Both the position numbers and the translations under genes were made by a program. Shown here in pieces: positions 36,378-45,847 of a stretch of 64,000 nucleotides of DNA. The notes under the pieces were generated by a model. That model saw only the letters and a program-made list of their open reading frames with translations. It was not told where the DNA came from and did not search any database. The number at the start of each line of letters is the position of its first letter. The first letter of the stretch is position 1. Origin of the DNA: Cysteiniphilum marinum (lineage in GTDB: Bacteria; Pseudomonadota; Gammaproteobacteria; Francisellales; Francisellaceae); NCBI RefSeq assembly GCF_014857925.1, contig NZ_JACYVZ010000002.1, positions 1-64,000 on the forward strand. Direction: 5' to 3'.

Positions 36378-37226
36378 ATGGACGAAAAACAGACGAAAAA
36401 CGATAACGCTGAACATTCTCAAACTTGGCTTGAAAAAATAGCTGCAACCATTTTAATGCCGCACAGCCCTTCTGACTTTTTAGTTCTTGTTAATCTTGCT
36501 GTCAAAAAAGGTACGATCGATAGCGAATCGCGCGACATGATCAAAGGGGTGTTAAATGTCGCCTCATCATCCGTTGGTGATATCATGATTCCACGCACGC
36601 AAATGGCGACGATCCATGCAGGCATGACCAGCAAGGAAATCATTCAAACGATTGTTAATTCTAGTCATACACGTTTACCTTTATTCTCTGAAAATCGTGA
36701 TGACATTCTTGGGATACTTCATACCAAAGACTTATTAAAAGTGGTACTTGAACACAAAGATTTCAGTGTTGAACATCTAAAACCCATCTTACGCAATGCA
36801 ATTTTTGTGCCTGAAAGTAAAAAACTTGATGCCTTATTACGTGATTTTAAAACCAGTCACAATCATCTTGCCATTGTTGTTGATGAATATGGTGTCATCT
36901 CAGGACTTGTCACGATTGAGGATATTCTAGAAGAAATCGTTGGTGACATTGAAGATGAGTTCGACCAAGAGGCCACACAAATTATCAAAATAAATGAACA
37001 TGAATTTAGCATCGATGCATTGACTGAAATTGAAGACTTCAATGATTTCTTTGATGCTAATATTGATGACAGTGAATTTGACACCATTGGTGGGCTTATT
37101 ATCAATAAATTAGAGCACTTGCCTGAAGTAGGTGAGGAAGCAACTATTGGGCAGTTTACCTTTAAAGTAACAGCAGCTGACAAGCGTCGCGTGCGTGCAC
37201 TGCATGTGATTATCAATCAAGAATAA
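36378..37226 (+). CDS. corC: CorC/YbeX CBS-domain protein
   Basis: A CBS-pair protein linked to magnesium and cobalt efflux and to ribosome function. It shows GVLNVASSSVGDIMIPRTQM (~residue 54), two CBS motifs (SHTRLPLFSENRDDILGILH and NHLAIVVDEYGVISGLVTIED), then a CorC-type transporter-associated domain with FDTIGGLIIN. It has no membrane segment. The length is 282 aa and it sits 6 bp after ybeY. Confidence 0.92.
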   Translation: MDEKQTKNDNAEHSQTWLEKIAATILMPHSPSDFLVLVNLAVKKGTIDSESRDMIKGVLNVASSSVGDIMIPRTQMATIHAGMTSKEIIQTIVNSSHTRLPLFSENRDDILGILHTKDLLKVVLEHKDFSVEHLKPILRNAIFVPESKKLDALLRDFKTSHNHLAIVVDEYGVISGLVTIEDILEEIVGDIEDEFDQEATQIIKINEHEFSIDALTEIEDFNDFFDANIDDSEFDTIGGLIINKLEHLPEVGEEATIGQFTFKVTAADKRRVRALHVIINQE

Positions 37227-37241
37227 ACTCACTGTTATACT

Positions 37242-38729
37242 ATGTCTTTCATTATAAATACACTTTTAGCATTCATTGCTGGTGCACTTTTAACCCTATC
37301 ATTTTCACCGATTGGCTTTAGTATTTTTGCCTTTATTTCGCTGATACTTTTCATACAGATTCTGCAAAGACAACCGCGCATGCGTCAAGGCCTTTGGCTT
37401 GGATATTGTTATGGCATAGGTTTTTTTGGTTCAAGTATTTCGTGGATTTATGTCAGCATACATGCCTTTAGTCAATCAGTGCTTTTAGGTGTTACACTGA
37501 CCATTGTTTTTATCTTATTCTTAAGTCTATTCTTTTTAGCATTTGGTTATGCTTATGCCAAACTTAAGCATCGCCACTTCATTTATAGAGTTTTGTTATT
37601 ACCCGTTGTATGGTTGATACTAGAGCTCTTACGTACTCACCTTTTTACCGGCTTTCCATGGGTGTTACTTGGTTATTCACAAACACATACTTTCTTAGCA
37701 AGTTTCGCCCCCATTGGCAGCGTTTTTCTGGTGGGTTTTATCATATGCTTTATCTCAATATGCATAAGTGAGATGATCAATCATATTCGCCAACCTAAGA
37801 TTGTGATCTCAATGATTATTAGCATTATTGTCACCTTGGTTATTGCTTGGTCTTTGCAGCAAATCAAGTGGACGAAAAGTGACGGCATTGAAAAAAGTGT
37901 CAGTATCCTCCAAGGTAACTTTATTCAGGATCAAAAATGGGATCCTAGCATGCTGCAAACGATTATTAATTATTACTACACCACCACCAGAGACAATCCA
38001 GCTGATTTGGTTTTTTGGCCTGAGAATTCCATTCCAACCTTTAAAACATTTATAGAACCCTTTTTACGTCAAGTAGATGACTTAGGTGACACACAGCACA
38101 GCGCCATTTTGGTGGGCACCGTTGCATTAAATGCGAAAGAACAATACTTCAATTCAGCCTTTGTCTATGGCTTAGGCTCTGGTCACTATTACAAGCATCA
38201 TTTAGTACCATTTGGTGAATACTACCCTTTTGCTTATTTCCTTGAGCCATTTATGGCGTATTTTAATATTCCGATGTCAAGCTTTACCAAAGGAAATGAG
38301 GTACAACCTTTACTCAAAATGAACGGTTTAAGTGTTGCTTTATTTATCTGCTATGAAATTGCATATCCATCTGAGGTGCGTGCACAACTACAAAATGCCG
38401 ATCTTATTGCCGTTATTAGTGATGATGCGTGGTTTGGTGACTCCCTTGCGCCTTGGCAACACGAAGAAATATCACAAATGCGTGCAATTGAAACTGGACG
38501 CTATGTCATTCAAGCAACCAATAATGGTGTCACCTCAATTATTAATCCTGAAGGTCAAACCATTGCAAGTCTACCGCGCAATGAACAAGCTGTATTAAAA
38601 GGTAATATCTACGGTATGAAAGGAAAAACACCTTGGATGGTTTATGGATTATTACCCGTTACACTATTATCTTTAGTTTTTATCCTGATTGCACTTATTA
38701 CTTACCTACACCAAAGAAAGCGTAGTTAA
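37242..38729 (+). CDS. lnt: apolipoprotein N-acyltransferase
   Basis: An inner-membrane enzyme that N-acylates lipoproteins as the last maturation step. The N-terminal ~210 residues contain several membrane helices and GLWLGYCYGIGFFGSSISWI. The nitrilase-like periplasmic domain has the catalytic Glu in VFWPENSIPT, the Lys near FTKGNEVQPLLKMNG, and Cys in LFICYEIAYP. A final helix ends the protein. The length is 495 aa. It is last in the miaB operon. Confidence 0.94.
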   Translation: MSFIINTLLAFIAGALLTLSFSPIGFSIFAFISLILFIQILQRQPRMRQGLWLGYCYGIGFFGSSISWIYVSIHAFSQSVLLGVTLTIVFILFLSLFFLAFGYAYAKLKHRHFIYRVLLLPVVWLILELLRTHLFTGFPWVLLGYSQTHTFLASFAPIGSVFLVGFIICFISICISEMINHIRQPKIVISMIISIIVTLVIAWSLQQIKWTKSDGIEKSVSILQGNFIQDQKWDPSMLQTIINYYYTTTRDNPADLVFWPENSIPTFKTFIEPFLRQVDDLGDTQHSAILVGTVALNAKEQYFNSAFVYGLGSGHYYKHHLVPFGEYYPFAYFLEPFMAYFNIPMSSFTKGNEVQPLLKMNGLSVALFICYEIAYPSEVRAQLQNADLIAVISDDAWFGDSLAPWQHEEISQMRAIETGRYVIQATNNGVTSIINPEGQTIASLPRNEQAVLKGNIYGMKGKTPWMVYGLLPVTLLSLVFILIALITYLHQRKRS

Positions 38730-38803
38730 CAGCAAAAATTCTATTAAACTTTTTCATACTAATATAGACTTAGTATCATTGATTGGTAAAGTTTCTATTC
38801 CTG

Positions 38804-41530
38804 ATGAACCAACAACAATTTTGTGATCAGTTTCAGTTATATGATCTTCAACCTGATCTTTTAAACAAACTTTGTATCACCTTTAATAGCAGCACTTTTT
38901 TCGCGCGTTTTCTTAGCCAAAACCCTAAGTATTTTATTAATATTAACTGGCTTGAAGTCGACACTTTAGAAGATCTCACCCATGAAATTACTGCCTTATT
39001 TTCAGCATGTGAGATAAATAAGACAAATGAATCATTACCCAAAGCTTTACGTCTTTTACGTCAATGCGTACATGCTAAGCTTGTTTTCCAGCAGCAGCAT
39101 CAATACATTCAATTTACACAAATTGCCAAGATTATTTCATTGACTGCCAAAGAAATTCTGCGTCAAACTGAGCGATATTTACGACAACAAATCACTCTCG
39201 AGCGCACACTTCACCAAACGCCAGATAGTTTGGCAATTATCACCATGGGGAAGTTAGGCGGCAATGAGCTTAACTTCTCGTCTGATATTGACCTTGTGTT
39301 TATTCAAACAAGCAACTTGCCACTATTAAGACAATCTGGCAGCGAATATAGTCCTATGCGTTTTTATACCGAGCTTGGGCAACGTTTGATTGCATTACTT
39401 AATGATATCACGATTGATGGCTTTGTTTATCGCATTGATATGCGTTTACGCCCCTTTGGTGATGGCGCCCCCTTAGTTACTGAGTTTGAAAGCTTTAAGC
39501 ATTACCTTATCCATCATGCACGTGATTGGGAGCGCTATGCTTATATCAAAGCAGATATTTTACACCCCGACACTCAATTCACACATGATCTAAAGCATAA
39601 TATTCATCAGTTTGTATATCGCCACTATCACGATTATCGCATGCTCAATGCCATTCGTGATATGAAGCACAAGATAGTCACTGAGATGAAATCTAGTACA
39701 CTAAAAAATAATATCAAACTAGGACGTGGAGGCATTCGTGAGATTGAGTTTATTTGTCAGTGTTATCAGCTTGTTTATGGTGGTCAGAATATTACTTTAC
39801 AAACCAATCAGTTGGCAACAGCGCTAGATGCTTTACAAAAAGCAGATATTTTACCTGCGACTCAAACAACTGAATTATATGCACACTATGTATTTTTGCG
39901 TGATGTTGAGAACGCATTACAAATGTTTGATGATCAACAAACACACCAGCTACCAGATACAGAGTTTACACAAAAAAATGTTGCCAACTTAGTTGGTTAT
40001 GATTCTTGGCAAACATTAACGTACAAAATAGAATCAATACGTGCAAATGTAAGTACATTATTCGATGAGTTAACACGCTTTAATACATTAGCCTCAAATA
40101 ACAACGACATTATGACCATCGCAAATCTTGAGAAAACAGCTAATATAACAGTCAAGATTAATGAGGATAACGCTACGCAAATTGAAATAGATCAATTCTT
40201 TTTGCAATATCAAAACCACATATCAGAAGATGTGCTACCAGCCATCAAACACTTATTACAACTATGCTTACACACCCATCCTCATCTTATTAAGCATATA
40301 TTGGTACTTCTTAACAATTTAAGTAAACGCCAAACTTACTTGTTTCTGCTATTAGAGCATCAAGCACGTCACTTAGATTTCTTAGAGCTTCTCAACAAAG
40401 GACAGCTAATTATAGAAATGCTCACTGAACATCCTTTTTTATTAGAGCGCGCATTGATTTATAAGACGCATGATGATGTTTACTTAGATATTGATTATTT
40501 GCGCAATCACTTACGTATTTATTTACAAGCAATCGACATTCAAGATATCGAAGCTTTTTTAGAAAGTTTACGGCGCTTTCGCTTAGAGCAAGTATTTAAT
40601 ATTATTGTCAGCGAATCGCGCGGGCATATTTCATTGATGGAATCTAGTGATCTTTTCAGCCATCTAGCCACTGTCATCATTGAAGCCGTGCTTGATGGCG
40701 CGTGGCGCGAAGTGTTTCAATATAGTGATATCACTGAAAATTTACAAACCTTATATAAACAATCTTTGGGCGTTATTGCTTATGGCAAACTCGGGGGACT
40801 TGAGCTTAGTGTTGCCTCTGACTTAGATTTAGTTTTTGTTCACAATCGTATGAGTACTGAGCTATCACCACGCTTATTTGTGCGCGCGGTGCAGAAATTT
40901 GTCCATTTCATGCAAATTAAAACCTATCATGGCACCTTATATGAGATCGATTTACGACTGCGCCCTCAAGGTGACAATGGCTTTATTGTGCCAAGTTTTG
41001 AGTCTTACCGCCAATACTTAAAAACCTCGGCATGGACATGGGAGCACCAAGCTTTAACGCGCGCACGTATGATTTATGCATCTGACGATTTAACACATAA
41101 ATTCAATGCACTTAGATCCAACGTAATTTATCAAAAACGTGATCTAGAACAACTCAAAAAAGATATTGTTGATATGCGTCACAAAATGCGTGAGCATCTA
41201 CTCAAAGTTAATGCGCAAGAGTTTGACCTTAAACAAAGTATTGGCGGCATGATTGATATTGAGTTTATTGCTCAGTTTTTTGCACTTTTTTATAGTCATG
41301 AAGTGCCTTTCGTCTGCTATTACAGCGATAGTATCCGCATTATCCAAACCATGGAAAGTGCGCGTTTAATCGATATTAAAACCGCTAATACATTAATTAA
41401 GCATTACTGTTATTTTCGCGATTTAGGATTTAAACGCTATCTTGATAAACAATCAAGTATTGTGCCACTTAAAAGCTGTCAACAACAAGCAGATGAAGTC
41501 AAGAAAATCTGGTTAAAGCTGTTTTCTTAA
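38804..41530 (+). CDS. glnE: glutamine synthetase adenylyltransferase/deadenylylase
   Basis: A bifunctional enzyme that switches glutamine synthetase off and on by adenylylation. Two nucleotidyltransferase domains carry matching motifs: TMGKLGGNELNFSSDIDLVF (~residue 143) and YGKLGGLELSVASDLDLVF (~664). Each is followed by RIDMRLRPFGDGAP- or EIDLRLRPQGDNGF-type text. The ATG at 38804 gives 908 aa; a TTG 21 bp upstream is also in frame. No strong ribosome-binding site is seen. It converges on ppiC, with a 15-bp gap. No glnA or glnB is in the window. Confidence 0.93.
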   Translation: MNQQQFCDQFQLYDLQPDLLNKLCITFNSSTFFARFLSQNPKYFININWLEVDTLEDLTHEITALFSACEINKTNESLPKALRLLRQCVHAKLVFQQQHQYIQFTQIAKIISLTAKEILRQTERYLRQQITLERTLHQTPDSLAIITMGKLGGNELNFSSDIDLVFIQTSNLPLLRQSGSEYSPMRFYTELGQRLIALLNDITIDGFVYRIDMRLRPFGDGAPLVTEFESFKHYLIHHARDWERYAYIKADILHPDTQFTHDLKHNIHQFVYRHYHDYRMLNAIRDMKHKIVTEMKSSTLKNNIKLGRGGIREIEFICQCYQLVYGGQNITLQTNQLATALDALQKADILPATQTTELYAHYVFLRDVENALQMFDDQQTHQLPDTEFTQKNVANLVGYDSWQTLTYKIESIRANVSTLFDELTRFNTLASNNNDIMTIANLEKTANITVKINEDNATQIEIDQFFLQYQNHISEDVLPAIKHLLQLCLHTHPHLIKHILVLLNNLSKRQTYLFLLLEHQARHLDFLELLNKGQLIIEMLTEHPFLLERALIYKTHDDVYLDIDYLRNHLRIYLQAIDIQDIEAFLESLRRFRLEQVFNIIVSESRGHISLMESSDLFSHLATVIIEAVLDGAWREVFQYSDITENLQTLYKQSLGVIAYGKLGGLELSVASDLDLVFVHNRMSTELSPRLFVRAVQKFVHFMQIKTYHGTLYEIDLRLRPQGDNGFIVPSFESYRQYLKTSAWTWEHQALTRARMIYASDDLTHKFNALRSNVIYQKRDLEQLKKDIVDMRHKMREHLLKVNAQEFDLKQSIGGMIDIEFIAQFFALFYSHEVPFVCYYSDSIRIIQTMESARLIDIKTANTLIKHYCYFRDLGFKRYLDKQSSIVPLKSCQQQADEVKKIWLKLFS

Positions 41531-41545
41531 TAAAATAAACAAAGA

Positions 41546-41824
41546 TTATGAGCGTGAAGTAATTTCTACTAAGTGATAACCAAATTGCGTTTTAACTGGA
41601 CCGTGTACTTTACCAACTTCTTCAGAGAAAACTACTTTATCAAATTCAGGAACCATCTGACCTGGTCCGAATGAACCTAATTCACCACCGTTTCTGCCTG
41701 ATGGGCATAGTGACTTATCAGCAGCCGCTTTTGCAAAGTCTGTACCTGCTTCAATTTCTTTCTTTAAAGCTTCACATTCTGCTTCTGTTTGAACGAGGAT
41801 GTGACGTGCTGATGCTTGTTTCAT
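41546..41824 (-). CDS. ppiC: parvulin-type peptidyl-prolyl isomerase
   Basis: A single-domain cytoplasmic parvulin of 92 residues. It shows ARHILVQTEAECEALKKEI, FAKAAADKSLCPSGRNGGEL, GSFGPGQMVPEFDKVVF and QFGYHLVEI. It has no signal peptide. I start it at the ATG at 41824, six bases after GGAG; the ATG four codons earlier overlaps that ribosome-binding site. Confidence 0.93.
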   Translation of the reverse strand: MKQASARHILVQTEAECEALKKEIEAGTDFAKAAADKSLCPSGRNGGELGSFGPGQMVPEFDKVVFSEEVGKVHGPVKTQFGYHLVEITSRS

Positions 41825-41918
41825 ATTGTTCTCCATATTGGTTTATACTAAATTAATACGCCTTGGAGTGTACCGAATCACTCATGAAAAAACAATGAAA
41901 AAGCGTGCAAGTTGTTTA

Positions 41919-42081
41919 TACCTATCACAAATCATTTTGCAATGTTTAGTTGCAAAGTAGTTTTCGAGGGTTTAGCCCAGCTCAATTGCAGGTAATAGCC
42001 GGCCCTATTGCCCAAATTCAACTTGGTAAAAGCATGGGAAATGCAAAGCAAGAAATTTTGTACAATGATTTGTGATGGGTA
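41919..42081. mobile_element. MITE-like long-hairpin element, copy 2
   Basis: A ~163-bp imperfect inverted repeat. The left arm is TACCTATCACAAATCATTTT; the right arm, read on the opposite strand, is TACCCATCACAAATCATTGT. The two arms pair over most of their length around a centre at GCCGGC (~42000). It aligns end to end with copy 1 at 11680-11844. The outer TATACC/GGTATA suggests a TA target, as in mariner/IS630-type elements. It ends 3 bp from the MFS gene's stop and contains no coding sequence. Confidence 0.65.
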
Positions 42082-42083
42082 TA

Positions 42084-43481
42084 TCACGTTAATTGAATAG
42101 CACTTAAGCGATGTGTTTGCTGACAGAAAAACCAATAAATAGCTGTCATAAACATGCCTAGCGCACAAAAAATCATGACATAACTAAACGCATGCAGCGT
42201 AATCGTAGAGTGAGCACTGAGCTCAAACACATTTGAAAACGTTGCTAACAAGGTTGCCACCCATGCAACCGCAAAAGCACTTGATAGCTGAATAACCGCA
42301 CTCATAATGACACTACTAACACCAATTTCGCTATCATTAACCGTACTATAAATACTCGAATTAGTGACCATCGTAAAACAACCAAATGAAGCACCAATAA
42401 CTGCTAGCAAACCTAAATAAAGTACGAAATCAAAATGACTAAACAACCATGCTAACCCGAGATAGCTTAAACATATAAGACCAATGATAATAAGCATATA
42501 ACGATATAGTCCAAGCGCTTTCAAAATCGGCTTGACCACACGTTTAACAAGCCATGCAGGGACCATAAACGCCATAAAAGCAAGTCCTGCCTCAAAAGCA
42601 CTAAAGCCATGATGAATCTGCAAATACAATGGCAGCATAAACATCAGCCCCATCGTTGATAAGCGCACCATAACACTTGCTAACACTAAGGCATTAAAGC
42701 TTTGATGACGAAAAATATTAAGGTTCACAATCGCGCCTTGCTGTTTATATCGCGCATAGATCAAATACAACAGCAATAACACAATAGCAAAGATTAAAAT
42801 GACGCCTTTCAGGCTATTTGAAATCGAATGATCGATAACGGTATCTAACACAAACATAAAAAATGCGATAGATATACCAAGCAAGATAAATCCTAGATAA
42901 TCAAAACCAAAGTCTTGTTTTTTGCCATCTATTTTAGGAACAAATCGCCAAGCCAATGCTAATGCAAATAAGCCAATAGGCACATTGATAAAGAAAATAT
43001 AGCGCCAATTAAGGTAAGTTGTAATCCCACCACCAATCAAAGGTCCAAGCATAGGTCCTATGGTTAAAATACTCCCCACAATCGTCATTGCATATAGCAG
43101 ATTTTTCTTATATACACGCACCAGTATCATCCGTGCTACCGGCATCGTAAATGCACCAAAAAAACCTTGTAATGCGCGAGATGCTACAAGCATTAGTAAA
43201 TTGGTCGATAAGCCACAAAGTACAGACGATAGAATAAATCCTATCGCTGAGATGAGTAATATTTTCTTTGTACCAAAGCGCTCAGCCACCCATGTTGATG
43301 CTGGTACAAACAACCCTAAAGTTAATAAGTAAACGGTAATAGCAACTTTTAAACTAATCGGGTTAACATCAAATGACGTCGCCATTTGTGGTAAGGAGGT
43401 ATTTAACGCACTGCCATCAACAAGCTCCATGAGCATAACAATAGCAACTGCATACGCCACAAAAGGCTTTTGATCGCTCAT
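42084..43481 (-). CDS. MFS drug exporter, DHA2 family
   Basis: A 465-residue major facilitator with many membrane helices, probably 14 as in the DHA2 drug:H+ antiporter group. It shows [20 protein letters not shown] in helix 1, the motif-A loop [32 protein letters not shown] (motif B-like) and [21 protein letters not shown] (motif C). The substrate is unknown. It overlaps trmL by 4 bp, so the two are co-transcribed. A MITE-like hairpin lies directly after its stop. Confidence 0.85.
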   Translation of the reverse strand: MSDQKPFVAYAVAIVMLMELVDGSALNTSLPQMATSFDVNPISLKVAITVYLLTLGLFVPASTWVAERFGTKKILLISAIGFILSSVLCGLSTNLLMLVASRALQGFFGAFTMPVARMILVRVYKKNLLYAMTIVGSILTIGPMLGPLIGGGITTYLNWRYIFFINVPIGLFALALAWRFVPKIDGKKQDFGFDYLGFILLGISIAFFMFVLDTVIDHSISNSLKGVILIFAIVLLLLYLIYARYKQQGAIVNLNIFRHQSFNALVLASVMVRLSTMGLMFMLPLYLQIHHGFSAFEAGLAFMAFMVPAWLVKRVVKPILKALGLYRYMLIIIGLICLSYLGLAWLFSHFDFVLYLGLLAVIGASFGCFTMVTNSSIYSTVNDSEIGVSSVIMSAVIQLSSAFAVAWVATLLATFSNVFELSAHSTITLHAFSYVMIFCALGMFMTAIYWFFCQQTHRLSAIQLT

Positions 43482-43939
43482 AGTGCGCCTTCAAATCCTA
43501 ATTGTCGCCATGCCTCAAACAGCATAATTGCCGTAGCATTAGATAGGTTTAAACTGCGACTATTTGCTAGCATCGGCAATTTTATTTGCGTTTGATGCAA
43601 CTGATCTCTAACCTCTTGTGGCAATCCTCGACTTTCAGGTCCCAAAAGTAAGACATCATCTTTTTGAAACTCAACTTGATGGTAGTATTGATTGGCTTTT
43701 GTTGTACATGCCCATATTCGCTTATCAGCATGTGCCTCAACAAAACGTTGAAAGTTTTTATATCTAAGCACTGCAGCAAACTCATGGTAATCCAATCCAG
43801 CGCGACGCAACTTTTTATCATCCAGATCAAAACCCAACGGCTCAATCAAATGCAGCTTTGCCCCAGTATTGGCACACAAACGAATAATATTTCCAGTATT
43901 AGGCGGAATCTCAGGCTCATATAGTGCAATATGAATCAT
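43478..43939 (-). CDS. trmL: tRNA (cytidine-34-2'-O)-methyltransferase
   Basis: A SPOUT-class methyltransferase that modifies the wobble base of leucine tRNAs. It begins [20 protein letters not shown], with [21 protein letters not shown], and has the knot motifs [11 protein letters not shown] and [20 protein letters not shown]. The length of 153 aa is typical. It is the first gene of a pair with the MFS exporter. Confidence 0.94.
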   Translation of the reverse strand: MIHIALYEPEIPPNTGNIIRLCANTGAKLHLIEPLGFDLDDKKLRRAGLDYHEFAAVLRYKNFQRFVEAHADKRIWACTTKANQYYHQVEFQKDDVLLLGPESRGLPQEVRDQLHQTQIKLPMLANSRSLNLSNATAIMLFEAWRQLGFEGAL

Positions 43940-44086
43940 ATTATCAAAACTCTATAAATGTATTGCGGATTATTGTATACCAGACACAAGACTTTTGCAG
44001 GCTTTACATGCACTATACTGCTTCTATATGATACGATAGCCTAACTTTATATATATTTATAAGACTAAAAGTTAAGGATAGTGATT

Positions 44087-44998
44087 ATGACAATAATGGT
44101 CATTGGTAGTGCCAATATGGATCTGATTATACAGGTTGAACATATTCCAAGCCCAGGAGAGACAATTTTGGGTGGGCAATTTTTAACAGCCTCAGGTGGC
44201 AAGGGCGCTAATCAAGCAGTTGCAAGTGCGCGCCTAGGTAGTGATGTGTGCTTTGTTTCCTGTGTCGGTGAGGATAGTTTTGGTGAAACACTTATCAATA
44301 ATTACCGCAAAGATAATATTAATATCAAACATATCAAGCGCAGCACTGAGCCTTCTGGTGTTGCGATGATTTATGTTGCCAAAAATGGTGAAAACTCGAT
44401 TGCAGTAGCCCCTGGTGCTAACGCTTTATTAATACCCCAAGATTTAGATAAACTCACCGCGCAATTTGCGCATAGTCAAATTGTCCTGACACAGCTAGAA
44501 ACACCTATTGAAACCATTATCCGTGCTGGAGAATTAGCCAAAAGTAATCAGTGCTTATTTGTACTTAATCCAGCACCTGCGCAAAGCTTGCCTGATACGC
44601 TTTACCCACTGATTGACATCATCACACCCAATGAAACAGAAGCCGCACTCTTGACGGGCATTGAGGTTACAGATGAATCATCAGCGCTTATGGCTGCTAA
44701 AGTGCTCTTTAATCGTGGTGTTAGTAACGTTATTATCACCATGGGCGCACAAGGTGCTTTCTTCTATGATGGCAATATTGCAAAGCTTATTCCCACACAC
44801 AAAGTAGCTGCTATTGATACCACGGCAGCAGGGGATACTTTTAATGGCGCCTTGGTCAGTGCACTTGCTCAAGATAATACCTTGCTAGAAGCTATTGCAT
44901 TTGCTAACAAAGCAGCAGCGCTCTCCGTCACCAAACTAGGTGCGCAAAGCTCTATTCCCTATCTTGATGAAATCACACACTCAACGAGTCACATATGA
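44087..44998 (+). CDS. rbsK: ribokinase
   Basis: A PfkB-family sugar kinase. It shows MVIGSANMDLIIQVEHIPSP, the substrate-binding GGKGANQAVASARLG, NPAPAQSLP, and the ATP/catalytic motif DTTAAGDTFNGALVSAL with the catalytic Asp. I prefer the ATG at 44087 (303 aa), 7 bases after AAGGA, over a GTG at 44081. No ribose transporter or rbsD is nearby. It overlaps the Nif3 gene by ATGA. Confidence 0.88.
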   Translation: MTIMVIGSANMDLIIQVEHIPSPGETILGGQFLTASGGKGANQAVASARLGSDVCFVSCVGEDSFGETLINNYRKDNINIKHIKRSTEPSGVAMIYVAKNGENSIAVAPGANALLIPQDLDKLTAQFAHSQIVLTQLETPIETIIRAGELAKSNQCLFVLNPAPAQSLPDTLYPLIDIITPNETEAALLTGIEVTDESSALMAAKVLFNRGVSNVIITMGAQGAFFYDGNIAKLIPTHKVAAIDTTAAGDTFNGALVSALAQDNTLLEAIAFANKAAALSVTKLGAQSSIPYLDEITHSTSHI

Positions 44999-45747
44999 TT
45001 GATCAAAAAGAACTTAAAGCATATCTCAATCAACTATTAAATGTTGATACGATCAAGGATTATTGCCCTAATGGCCTACAAGTTGAGGGCATGAAAAGTA
45101 TTCACACCATTGTTACAGGTGTTAGTGCCAGCCTTGAGCTAATAGAAGCCGCTATTTTAAAGAAAGCAGATGCCATTCTTGTGCATCATGGCTATTTTTG
45201 GAAAGGCGAGAACCAAACTATTACCGGTATAAAATACCAACGCATCAAAGCATTGATCAAGCATGATATCAATTTGTTTGCGTATCATTTGCCGCTTGAT
45301 ATTCATCCAACACTGGGCAATAACGCACAATTAGCTCAACTTCTAGGTCTTAATGTGAGTGCTGAATTTGATACAGGAACCACACCAAATTATGGGATTA
45401 TCTGTGATCATCATACGACATTAACAGATCTTACACAGCTTATTACCGACAAATTGAAACGTACTCCTCTGATTGTTGGTAAGATGAATGAAGACATTCA
45501 AAAAATTGCCATTTGCACAGGGGGAGCGCAAGATTTTATTGAGCACGCCTATCATGCTGGTGCCGATGTTTATATCTCAGGTGAAATCTCTGAACGCACC
45601 ACTTTAATCGCTCGTGAGTTAGGTATTACTTATATCGCAGCAGGACACCATGCCACTGAACGCTATGGCATTAAAACCCTTGGTCAGCATCTTGCTAAGC
45701 ACTTTGACTTAACACACCACTTTATTGATATTGATAACCCAGTTTAA
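44995..45747 (+). CDS. Nif3-like dinuclear metal centre protein
   Basis: A NIF3/YbgI-family protein, 250 aa, with a dinuclear metal site. It shows CPNGLQVEGMKSIHTIVTGV, the metal His pair in ILVHHGYFWKG, FAYHLPLDIHPTLGNNAQLA, and a C-terminal ISGEISERTTLIARELG and AAGHHATERYG. It may be GTP cyclohydrolase I type 2-like; the function is poorly known. Its ATG overlaps the rbsK stop. Confidence 0.9.
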   Translation: MIDQKELKAYLNQLLNVDTIKDYCPNGLQVEGMKSIHTIVTGVSASLELIEAAILKKADAILVHHGYFWKGENQTITGIKYQRIKALIKHDINLFAYHLPLDIHPTLGNNAQLAQLLGLNVSAEFDTGTTPNYGIICDHHTTLTDLTQLITDKLKRTPLIVGKMNEDIQKIAICTGGAQDFIEHAYHAGADVYISGEISERTTLIARELGITYIAAGHHATERYGIKTLGQHLAKHFDLTHHFIDIDNPV

Positions 45748-45847
45748 GTTCATTTGCTTCTTTAAATATTCTGCCAACATTGCCTAAAAAATAAAAATGG
45801 TGTAAATTCGCCGACTTAACCGATGAGAAACACGATGGATTTCACTT

